Shown here: one piece after another, positions 1 through 7,012 of the stretch
How positions within the stretch are numbered: position 1 is the first letter of the stretch
Layout of the letters: every line of letters begins with the position of its first letter
Origin: Microtetraspora glauca
Lineage (GTDB): Bacteria > Actinomycetota > Actinomycetes > Streptomycetales > Streptomycetaceae
Length of the DNA: 64,000 nt
Assembly: GCA_000721275.1 (NCBI GenBank)
Contig: JOFO01000008.1
Span: 62,001 to 126,000, forward strand
Direction: 5' to 3'
Position numbers and translations under genes: made by a program
Notes under the pieces: model-generated
The model's input: the letters and a program-made list of their open reading frames with translations, nothing else
What the model was told of the DNA's origin: nothing
Databases searched by the model: none

Positions 1-828
1 CTCGGCCGCCGTCACCACGTCCCGGAAGTCGATCTTCGCGGCGATCATGACCTCGCCGGGCCCCTGGATCAGGGTGATCAGGTCCAGCACGTCCACCACG
101 TGCGGGACGGCGAGCAGTTCCGCCCGCACCTCGGCCCGCAGGGACCGGGGGAGCGGGCGGCCGATGAGGAGCTGCGCGTTGGAGCGGCCCAGCACCCAGG
201 CCACGTACACCAGCAGACAGCCGATCAGGATCGAGGCGACGCCGTCCCACACGCCGGAGCCGGTGAGCTGGCCGCCGAGCAGGCCGCCGGCGGCGAGCAG
301 CAGGCCGGCGAGGGCGGCGGAGTCCTCCAGCACGACCGCCTTGACGGTGGTGTCGGGGGTGAGCCGCAGGTAGCGGGCGAACGGCGCCCTCATCCGTTCC
401 GCCTCCGCCTTCACCTGCCGGACACCGGTCCGCAGCGAGAACGCCTCCAGGACGAAGGAGACGCCGAGGACGACGTACGAGACGAGCGGGTCGCCCAGCT
501 CCTCGCCGTGGGTGAGGGTGTGGATCCCGTCGTACACCGAGAAGACGGCGCCGCCGACGAAGGTGGCGACGGCGGCGAGCATCGCCCACACGTACCGCTC
601 GCCGGCGTGCCCGACCGGATGGTCCTCGTCGGCGGGCTTCTCGCTCCGCTTGAGCGCGGTGAGCAGCATGACCTCGGTGACCGTGTCGGCGACCGAGTGG
701 GCCGCCTCCGACAGCATCGCGCTCGATCCGCTGATGACGCCGGCGACGGCCTTGGCCGCCGCGATCCCGAGGTTGGCGCCGGCCGCCACGACCACCGTGA
801 CGGTGCTCTCGCCGTTCTGCTGCTCCAT
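1..828 (-). CDS. Cation diffusion facilitator (CDF) family metal exporter, C-terminus cut off by window edge
   Basis: The visible 276 residues are the N-terminal membrane part of a CDF-type exporter, a family that moves divalent metals such as zinc out of the cytoplasm in exchange for protons. An early membrane helix contains the family metal-site pattern H-x3-D in AAHSVADTV, followed by the conserved cytosolic loop HPVGHAGERYVW. Further hydrophobic helices follow, and near the edge begins the cytosolic domain (VVDVLDLITLIQGPGEVMIA). The ATG at 828 is the only convincing start. It lies 20 bases downstream of the thioesterase stop on the same strand, so it may be the last gene of that operon. 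The metal cannot be told from sequence. Confidence 0.85.
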   Translation of the reverse strand, partial: MEQQNGESTVTVVVAAGANLGIAAAKAVAGVISGSSAMLSEAAHSVADTVTEVMLLTALKRSEKPADEDHPVGHAGERYVWAMLAAVATFVGGAVFSVYDGIHTLTHGEELGDPLVSYVVLGVSFVLEAFSLRTGVRQVKAEAERMRAPFARYLRLTPDTTVKAVVLEDSAALAGLLLAAGGLLGGQLTGSGVWDGVASILIGCLLVYVAWVLGRSNAQLLIGRPLPRSLRAEVRAELLAVPHVVDVLDLITLIQGPGEVMIAAKIDFRDVVTAAE

Positions 829-848
829 GCACCGGACGGTATGTCCGC

Positions 849-1760
849 TCAGCGGCGCGGAACGCGAACGACACCCTCCTGGATGACGGAGATCGCCAGC
901 CGCCCGTCCCGGGTCCAGATCCGGGCCTGGCCGAGGCCGCGCCCGCCGGAGGCGGACGGCGACTCCTGGTCGTAGAGCAGCCATTCGTCGGCCCGGAAGG
1001 GCCGGTGGAACCACATGGCGTGGTCGAGCGAGGCGCCGACCACGTCGCCGACGGCCCAGCCGCCGCGCCCGTGGGCGAGCAGCACCGAGTCGAGCAGCGT
1101 CATGTCGGAGACGTACGTGGCGAGCACGACGTGCAGCAGGGGGTCGTCCGCGAGCTTGCCGTGGGTGCGGAACCACACCTGCGAGCGCGGTTCGCGCGGC
1201 TCCCCGACGGAACCCCACGGCGGGGTCTCCGCGTACCGCAGGTCTACGGCCGCGCGGGCCTCGATCAGCCGCCGGGCCACGTCCTCCGGCAGGTGCCGGG
1301 GCAGCATCTCCTCGGCGGTCGGCAGCGTCTCCGGGTCGGGCGCGGCCGGCATCTCCGCCTGGTGGTCGAGCCCGTCCTCGTCCGTCTGGAAGGAGGCGGA
1401 GAGGTGGAAGATCGGCTGCCCGTGCTGGATCGCGACGACCCGGCGGGTGGTGAAGGACCGCCCGTCCCGGATCCGGTCGACCTCGTAGACGATCGGCGCG
1501 CCCGGGTCGCCCGGCACCAGGAAGTACGCGTGCAGGGAGTGGGCGTGGGGGCCCCTCCCTGCTCGAGCGGAGCCGAGAGCTCGGGGGAGGTGGGCGGGGA
1601 CGGTCCGGCCCGCCGCCACCAGCGCCTGGGCGGCCACCTGGCCGCCGAAGACGCGGGGGACGAGCGCGGACCGGGACTGCCCCCGGAAGATGTCCTGCTC
1701 GATCCGCTCCAGGTCGAGCAGGGCGAGCAGGTCATCCAGTGCGGTGGGGGCTTCGGGCAC
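849..1760 (-). CDS. tesB: Acyl-CoA thioesterase II (TesB family)
   Basis: Hydrolyses acyl-CoA to free acid and CoA in the cytoplasm. The 303-residue protein has the double hot-dog layout of TesB: an N-terminal half with RVFGGQVAAQALVAA and HSLHAYFLVPGD, and a C-terminal half with YVSDMTLLDSVLLAHG and the family hallmark SLDHAMWFHRPFRADEW. The GTG start at 1760 directly abuts the stop of the upstream acyl-CoA dehydrogenase, so the two genes are co-transcribed and probably translationally coupled; the pairing suggests a role in acyl-CoA turnover. Odd feature: between the conserved RTVPAH and HSLHAYFL segments there are about 15 extra residues (LPRALGSARAGRGP) encoded by a palindromic repeat (see the repeat entry), which keeps the frame open. 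Confidence 0.92.
   Translation of the reverse strand: MPEAPTALDDLLALLDLERIEQDIFRGQSRSALVPRVFGGQVAAQALVAAGRTVPAHLPRALGSARAGRGPHAHSLHAYFLVPGDPGAPIVYEVDRIRDGRSFTTRRVVAIQHGQPIFHLSASFQTDEDGLDHQAEMPAAPDPETLPTAEEMLPRHLPEDVARRLIEARAAVDLRYAETPPWGSVGEPREPRSQVWFRTHGKLADDPLLHVVLATYVSDMTLLDSVLLAHGRGGWAVGDVVGASLDHAMWFHRPFRADEWLLYDQESPSASGGRGLGQARIWTRDGRLAISVIQEGVVRVPRR
1549..1594. repeat. Short palindromic repeat inserted in frame inside tesB
   Basis: The plus strand reads CCCCTCCCTGCTCGAG then CGGAGCCGAGAGCTCG then GGGGGAGGTGGG; the outer arms CCTCCC (1554-1559) and GGGAGG (1585-1590) are complementary. From memory, very similar CTCGAGC/GAGCTCGGGGG palindromes are scattered through intergenic regions of many Streptomyces genomes. 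Here the copy lies in a coding region, and removing about 45 bases would restore the usual TesB spacing. Family identity is from memory and unverified. Confidence 0.6.
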
Positions 1761-2918
1761 TTACAGGCCCATCGACTTGGCGATGATGGACTTCATGATC
1801 TCGCTGGTGCCGCCGTAGATGCGGTTGACGCGGTTGTCGGCGTACAGGCGGGCGATCGGGTACTCGTTCATGTAGCCGTAGCCGCCGTGCAGCTGGAGGC
1901 AGCGGTCGATGACGCGGTGCGCGACCTCGGTGCAGAAGAGCTTGGCGGAGGCGGCCTCGGCCGGGGTCAGCTCGCCGGCGTCCAGGGCCTCCAGGGCGCG
2001 GTCGGCGACGGCCTCGGCGGCGTCCACCTCGGCCTGGCAGGCGGCCAGCTCGAACTTGGTGTTCTGGAAGTGGGCGACCGGCTTGCCGAAGACGGTGCGC
2101 TCCTGCACGTACTGCTGGGCGAACCGGACGGCGGCCTTGGCCTGCGCGTAGGCGCCGAAGGCGATGCCCCAGCGCTCGGAGGCGAGGTTGTGGCCGAGGT
2201 AGGAGAAGCCCTTGCCCTCCTCGCCGAGCAGGTCCTCGACGGGGACCTTGACGTCGACGAAGGCGAGCTCGGCGGTGTCGGAGGTCTTCAGGCCGAGCTT
2301 GTCGAGCTTGCGGCCGATCGAGTAGCCCTCGGACTTGGTGTCGACGGCGAAGAGGGAGATGCCGAAGCGGCGGTCGTCCTCGGACGGGGCGGAGGTGCGG
2401 GCGCAGACGATGACGCGGTCGGCGTGGACGCCGCCGGTGATGAAGGTCTTGGCGCCGTTGAGGACGTAGTGGGTGCCGTCCTCGGAGAGCTTGGCGGTGG
2501 TCTTCATGCCCGCGACGTCGGAGCCGGTGCCCGGCTCGGTCATCGCGAGGGCCCACATCTCCTCGCCGGTGACGAACTTCGGCAGGTAGCGCTTCTTCTG
2601 GTCCTCGGTGGCGAGCATCTTGATGTACGGCAGGGCGAGCAGCACGTGCACGCCGGAGCCGCCGAACTGCACGCCCGCGCGGGAGGTCTCCTCGTACAGG
2701 ACGGCCTCGAACTTGTGGGTGTCGAGGCCAGCGCCGCCGAACTCCTCCGGCACGTTGATGCCGAAGATGCCCAGCTCGCCGAGCTTGTAGTAGAAGTCGC
2801 GCGGCGCCTGGCCGGCCGCGAACCACTCGTCGTAGACCGGGACGACCTCGGCCTCGATGAAGGCCCGGATGGTCTCCCGGAAGGCCTCGTGGTCCTCGTT
2901 GAATACGGTACGGCGCAC
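1761..2918 (-). CDS. Acyl-CoA dehydrogenase
   Basis: FAD-dependent enzyme that introduces the alpha-beta double bond in acyl-CoA thioesters. The 385 residues match the usual family length: N-terminal helical domain, the FAD/substrate segment ALAMTEPGTGSDVAG, a beta domain, and a C-terminal helical domain with CLQLHGGYGYMNEYPI and RIYGGTSEIMKSII. A GTG start at 2918 follows a strong AGGAGG site (minus strand, about 2925-2930). It is the first gene of the leftward operon with tesB. The substrate (chain length, branched or not) cannot be read from sequence. Confidence 0.93.
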   Translation of the reverse strand: MRRTVFNEDHEAFRETIRAFIEAEVVPVYDEWFAAGQAPRDFYYKLGELGIFGINVPEEFGGAGLDTHKFEAVLYEETSRAGVQFGGSGVHVLLALPYIKMLATEDQKKRYLPKFVTGEEMWALAMTEPGTGSDVAGMKTTAKLSEDGTHYVLNGAKTFITGGVHADRVIVCARTSAPSEDDRRFGISLFAVDTKSEGYSIGRKLDKLGLKTSDTAELAFVDVKVPVEDLLGEEGKGFSYLGHNLASERWGIAFGAYAQAKAAVRFAQQYVQERTVFGKPVAHFQNTKFELAACQAEVDAAEAVADRALEALDAGELTPAEAASAKLFCTEVAHRVIDRCLQLHGGYGYMNEYPIARLYADNRVNRIYGGTSEIMKSIIAKSMGL

Positions 2919-2989
2919 GAGCCGCCTCCTTCGTCGCTGCCGGTTTTCTAAGCGCTTGCTCAGCCTGTCCGATCGAAGTTACCCAGCGG

Positions 2990-4093
2990 TCACCCGCCCT
3001 GTCCAGACTCCCCGCCTGTGATCCAGGCCCGTCCCACGGAGTCGTACCCGTGGACCGGCCTTCCCCGCACCCCGCTGGTCCGAAAGGGTCGCCCGTCCTC
3101 GTCCCCGATCCGGACCGTGCCCCGGCGCCCCTCCGCGCTCCACTCCAGCTCCAGGTACCAGCGGCAGTCGCAGTCCGCCGTCCGCGCCGCCACCAGCAGC
3201 TCCTCCGGATCGGCGGCGGTGACCGCGTACGGGAAGGAGACGGCGGGGAGCGTCCGGCCCTCCTCGCCGGAGGCGTCGTACCCGTCCCGGGGCCGGGCGA
3301 CCGGGCGCGGCCGGTCCAGGTCCACCTCGAAGCGGCGCGGCGTCACCGCCCCGCCGCACCCGTCGTCCGTCCGGTACGCCGGCCACGGCAGCGGCTCCGC
3401 CCGCCCCACCACGCGCACGTGCAGCCCCTGGAGCACGACCGCCGCCGCGCCCTTCCCCTGCACCGACACCCGCACCAGCGTCTCCCCGCCGTGCACCGCC
3501 CCCCGCGCCTCCGCCCACCGGCGCGCGTCGGCCGGCTCCGGCGGGGGCGGCGGCGTCCGCTCCACGAGATAGGTGTGCCCGCACCCGTTCGCCCACACGT
3601 GGGAGGCGACGGTCCAGGTCAACGGCTCAGGCACCGGAGCCTCGGGTCGTCCGGGCAGGAGTACGGCTCCGAGCGTCACCGCCGCCACGACCGCGACCGC
3701 CCCGCCGACCAGGCCCACCCACCCCCACCGCCGCCACCCCGGCACGGACGGGAGGACCGGCGGGGGAGCGGGGACGGGCGCGGGCCCGGGAGCCGGCTCC
3801 GGGACGGGTTCCGGGGCGGGTTCCGGCGCGGGCGCCGGCGCCCGGCGGGCCCGGTCGGCGCGGGTCCAGACGTCCTCCAGCGCGCGGCGCTCCTCCTCGT
3901 CCGCGCCGCACAGCACGGCCAGCCGGGCGACGACGCCGAAGTCCTCCGGGACGGTCGCGCCGGTGCAGTAGCGGTGCAGCGAGGAGGCGCTGACGTTCAG
4001 GCGCCGGCCCAGCGCCTCGTAACTCCGCCCGTCCCGCGCCTTCAGCGCGCGCACCCGCGCCGCGAACTCCTCGACGGCCCCGTCCTTCGCCAT
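2990..4093 (-). CDS. Membrane-anchored XRE-type helix-turn-helix regulator with extracellular domain
   Basis: Predicted one-component membrane regulator of 367 residues. Residues about 1-75 form an XRE-like HTH (FAARVRALKARDGRSYEALG then LNVSASSLHRYCTGATVPEDF). A long proline-rich linker follows, with repeated PAPEPAPEP units. Next comes one hydrophobic helix (WVGLVGGAVAVVAAVTLGAV), then an exported C-terminal region of about 200 residues with several cysteines (NGCGHTYLVERTPP, DDGCGGAVTPRRF, TADCDCRWYLELEW). I chose the ATG at 4093 because the HTH starts soon after it; an in-frame start at 4138 would add 15 residues of low-complexity sequence. It is transcribed divergently from the secreted protein at 4261, about 170 bases away. 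DNA target and ligand are unknown; the domain order is read directly from the sequence. Confidence 0.75.
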   Translation of the reverse strand: MAKDGAVEEFAARVRALKARDGRSYEALGRRLNVSASSLHRYCTGATVPEDFGVVARLAVLCGADEEERRALEDVWTRADRARRAPAPAPEPAPEPVPEPAPGPAPVPAPPPVLPSVPGWRRWGWVGLVGGAVAVVAAVTLGAVLLPGRPEAPVPEPLTWTVASHVWANGCGHTYLVERTPPPPPEPADARRWAEARGAVHGGETLVRVSVQGKGAAAVVLQGLHVRVVGRAEPLPWPAYRTDDGCGGAVTPRRFEVDLDRPRPVARPRDGYDASGEEGRTLPAVSFPYAVTAADPEELLVAARTADCDCRWYLELEWSAEGRRGTVRIGDEDGRPFRTSGVRGRPVHGYDSVGRAWITGGESGQGG

Positions 4094-4260
4094 TCCGACC
4101 CCCGGTCCTCGGCGTCCCACCCCTGTACGTCCTCCCACGTCACCGGGGGTGGGATGGTTCCGGGACGGCGGGCGGGCGCGTCACCGTTGCCCCCGGCGGG
4201 CGGCGGCCCGACGCTGGTGTCAGCACCTGACCGAACGACCCACCGGGGGAACGAACCGCC

Positions 4261-4866
4261 ATGACCGAGCTCCGTACCGCACTCGCCGCCACCGCCGCCG
4301 CAGCCCTGGGCCTCGCGGCCCTCGCCGCCGCCCCGGCGCAGGCCGCCGCCCAGCCCGCCTTCCTCGCCGCCTCCCAGATGCCGCCGTCGTCGACGCCGTG
4401 GACCGCCACGCCCGTCTTCAGCGGCGTCCCGGAGAACGGCGGCGTCCTGTGCGCCCCGTACAAGATCCCGGCGCAGAACACCCGCTACCGCGAGTTCAGC
4501 ACCGAGCTCGACACCAACGGGGTGCAGGTCACCACCGTCGCCCGCACGGAGGCCGACGCCGTGAAGCTGGTCGACACCCTCCGCAAGGCCCTCGCCGGCT
4601 GCGGCCCGCTGCTGGAGCGGCAGAACCCGGGCCTGAAGGCCGTCAGCGCCTTCCACGGCAAGCTCGCCGTGGAGGAGGGCGCCTGGGTCTACAGCCTGGA
4701 CACCGCCGACCCGCAGATCGGCACCACCGACATCCACCTGTTCTCCGTCGGCCGCGACGGCCGCACCGTCACCCTCGTCCGCTGGGGCCAGATGGGCGAC
4801 TTCAAGGACGCCCCGCTGACCGCCTTCCGCACCACGACGAAGACCGCCGTCAACAAGCTGTACTGA
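4261..4866 (+). CDS. Secreted protein of unknown function
   Basis: A 201-residue protein with a clear signal peptide (hydrophobic Ala/Leu stretch ending near APAQA-AAQPAFLA, residues about 1-30). The mature part has two cysteines (GVLCAPYKIP and ALAGCGPLLER) that could form a disulfide, and an alternating alpha/beta pattern resembling extracellular sensor-like domains of actinobacterial membrane proteins. It is divergent from the membrane-anchored HTH regulator at 2990-4093, so the two could be functionally linked; this is inference from position. I cannot assign a function. Confidence 0.8.
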   Translation: MTELRTALAATAAAALGLAALAAAPAQAAAQPAFLAASQMPPSSTPWTATPVFSGVPENGGVLCAPYKIPAQNTRYREFSTELDTNGVQVTTVARTEADAVKLVDTLRKALAGCGPLLERQNPGLKAVSAFHGKLAVEEGAWVYSLDTADPQIGTTDIHLFSVGRDGRTVTLVRWGQMGDFKDAPLTAFRTTTKTAVNKLY

Positions 4867-4905
4867 CCCGCGGGCTTATGCCCTTGGTGCGCCACAGCGA
4901 TCGGC

Positions 4906-4954
4906 CTGCCCACGGCGGACGCGTCCAGGACCTGGGCGCGCCCGCCGTGGGCAG
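4906..4954. other. Perfect 13-bp inverted repeat with nested hairpin upstream of the AAA ATPase gene
   Basis: CTGCCCACGGCGG (4906-4918) is exactly complementary to CCGCCGTGGGCAG (4942-4954). The 23-base loop itself contains CCAGG-A-CCTGG. It sits between the secreted-protein gene and the start of the defence-like island (ATG at 4985). It could be a terminator without a T-run, an attenuator, or a remnant at an island boundary. Confidence 0.55.
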
Positions 4955-4984
4955 CCACTACGCTGGCGGCGGAGAGGGGTTGGC

Positions 4985-6250
4985 ATGCTGCTGAGATTCC
5001 GCACGGCCAACGTGCGGTCACTGCGCGATGAGCAAGAGTTGACCTTCGTCGTGGCCGAGGACGAGCCGAGCGCCACCGCACGACGCATCGACCTGGCCGG
5101 GGGCGCGGTAGGGGTACTTCCCCTGATCGGAGTCTTCGGCGCCAACGCCTCGGGCAAGTCGAACGTCCTGGCCGCCATGACGGACATGAGCCGCGCGGTG
5201 CAGGATTCGTACGCGCGCTGGGCCTCGTACGACGGCACCGACCGCTTCCCCTTCGCGCTGGATTCCAAGGTAGGTGCCGAGCCAAGCTTCTACGAGGTGG
5301 ATCTCGTTCTCGACGGGGTCCGTTGGACGTACGGCTTCGAGCTGGGGCCTGAGCGGGTCGAAGCCGAGTGGCTGCACAGCTACCCGCGCGGACACCGGCA
5401 CCGGCAGGTGTGGCTGGACCGTGACGCCTCACGAGCCAAGGTCTATGACTGGCCGGCCACCCGGGTGAAGGACCGTGCCGGCCTGGAGAGGCGTACCCGG
5501 CCGAACGCGCTGGTGCTCTCCACCGCGGGCACGGACAACCACCCGCAGCTCACCCCCTTGTTCCACTGGTTCCGTCGGAATCTTTGGTTGATCGATCCCG
5601 AGGTCGAGCGTGAGGAACGGGAAAGGTTCACGACGCGCCAGTTGTCGGGCACCCGAGCCCACCGCATCAACGAGCTCCTACGGGTCGCCGACCTCGGTAT
5701 CACCGGGGCGGAGGCGGTCGAGAAGGGCAGGAGAGGTCCGGAGCCGCGCCTCACCCACCGGTCCACGGCAGGAGACGTCTCCCTCGACTGGCAGCACGAG
5801 TCCTACGGCACCCGTTCCTGGTTCGCCCTGCTCGGCCCGCTGCTGCTGGCCTTGGACGAGGGCGCGGTGCTGCTCGTCGACGAGCTCGACGCCAGCCTGC
5901 ACCCGCGCTTCGCCGCCGAGGTCGTCAGGCTCTTCCACGACCCTCAGGCCAACGCCAAGGGCGCGCAGCTCGTCTTCACCTCGCACGACCCGTCCGTGCT
6001 CACCACACCGAGCGGCGGTCGGCTCCTTGAGCCCGCGCAGGTGTGGCTCACCGAGAAGGACGAGGACGGCGCGACCCAGGTCTACCCACTGACCGCCGCC
6101 TCTCCCGGAGAGGACGAGGACCTGATGAAGTCCTACCTGGCCGGTGCGTTCGGGGCCGTCCCCTCCCTCCTGGAGGGGCAGATCGCACGGCGGCTGCTGG
6201 CGGTGAACGAGCGGGAACGCGAGCACGAGGCGGAGCGGAGCGGCAGCTGA
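4985..6250 (+). CDS. AAA family ATPase, RloA/AbiLi-like (OLD-type ABC ATPase fold)
   Basis: A 421-residue ATPase of the SMC/ABC-like AAA_15/AAA_21 group used in phage-defence modules. It starts with LLRFRTANVRSLRDEQELTF, typical of these proteins. Walker A is GANASGKSN at residues about 52-60, and Walker B with the catalytic glutamate is LLVDELDASLHP with D299-E300. A switch histidine follows in QLVFTSHDPSVL. The stop overlaps the start of the RloB-like gene (TGATG), so the pair is translationally coupled. By analogy with AbiL and RloAB pairs, the ATPase would sense phage or DNA state and control the partner. No nuclease domain is evident within this protein. Confidence 0.85.
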   Translation: MLLRFRTANVRSLRDEQELTFVVAEDEPSATARRIDLAGGAVGVLPLIGVFGANASGKSNVLAAMTDMSRAVQDSYARWASYDGTDRFPFALDSKVGAEPSFYEVDLVLDGVRWTYGFELGPERVEAEWLHSYPRGHRHRQVWLDRDASRAKVYDWPATRVKDRAGLERRTRPNALVLSTAGTDNHPQLTPLFHWFRRNLWLIDPEVEREERERFTTRQLSGTRAHRINELLRVADLGITGAEAVEKGRRGPEPRLTHRSTAGDVSLDWQHESYGTRSWFALLGPLLLALDEGAVLLVDELDASLHPRFAAEVVRLFHDPQANAKGAQLVFTSHDPSVLTTPSGGRLLEPAQVWLTEKDEDGATQVYPLTAASPGEDEDLMKSYLAGAFGAVPSLLEGQIARRLLAVNEREREHEAERSGS

Positions 6251-6909
6251 TGGCGCGTACGAGGGGGAAGGACTCGCTGGGGCCCGCGAGCAAGGGGCAG
6301 CGGCGGAACAAGATCGTCCACGTCTTCACCGAGGGCCGGGTCACCGAGCCCCAGTACATCGAGATCGTGCGCGGCCGGGGCGGTGCGTCCGACATCGAGG
6401 TCCGGATCGCCAACGCTACCGCGCCCGGCTCGCAGCGCAAGCCCATCACCCTGGTCGAAGCGGCGGCACGGCTGATGCGCGAGGAGACGCGGACCGCGAG
6501 GAAGGCGAAGATCGCCGAGAAGTTCTGGCCCGAGGTCTGGTGCCTTTTCGACAGGGATCAGCACGAGCAGATCCCGGACGCCTTCAAGCTGGCGAAGGAG
6601 GCGGGCGTGCAGATCGCCTTCTCGCACCCCTGCTTCGAGCTCTGGCGGCTGCTCCACCACAAGGCGGTGCACAGCACCTTCGGCGGTGTCTGCGGAGAGG
6701 CCGTGAAACTGCTTCCCTTCGCGAACGACGCCGAGAACATCAAGAGCGTGCTGCCCGAGCAGATCCCGAAGGGAAGCTTCGCCCTCGCGAAGAAGCGGGC
6801 CCAGGAGATCAACGCCCAGCACCCCGCCCACAAGGCCAAGGACCGGCGCGACCCGTACACGGACGTGTATGAGTTCGTCGAGAAGGGGCTCGGGATCACC
6901 GCCTATTGA
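6250..6909 (+). CDS. RloB family protein (predicted Toprim-like nuclease partner of the AAA ATPase)
   Basis: A 219-residue RloB-type protein. It has a basic N-terminus, then IVHVFTEGRVTEPQYIEIVR with an acidic residue at E28. WCLFDRDQHEQ follows with D101 and D103, then AFSHPCFELWRLLHH. An E plus DxD arrangement of this kind is what Toprim-like folds use to bind metal, so nuclease activity is a reasonable prediction but is not shown. The ATG at 6250 shares its A with the stop of the ATPase gene. RloB proteins were first noticed as ORFs linked to type I restriction loci; here too the next gene is a type I-like methyltransferase, 103 bases downstream. Confidence 0.82.
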   Translation: MARTRGKDSLGPASKGQRRNKIVHVFTEGRVTEPQYIEIVRGRGGASDIEVRIANATAPGSQRKPITLVEAAARLMREETRTARKAKIAEKFWPEVWCLFDRDQHEQIPDAFKLAKEAGVQIAFSHPCFELWRLLHHKAVHSTFGGVCGEAVKLLPFANDAENIKSVLPEQIPKGSFALAKKRAQEINAQHPAHKAKDRRDPYTDVYEFVEKGLGITAY

Positions 6910-7012
6910 CTTCCCTGCGGACCGAGCCGACAGCGAGGGAACGGTACTCTGAGGGGCTCCGGCACGACGTAGTGTTTTCCTGTCGCACTGGGGATTCAGG
7001 GGAGACGAACTC

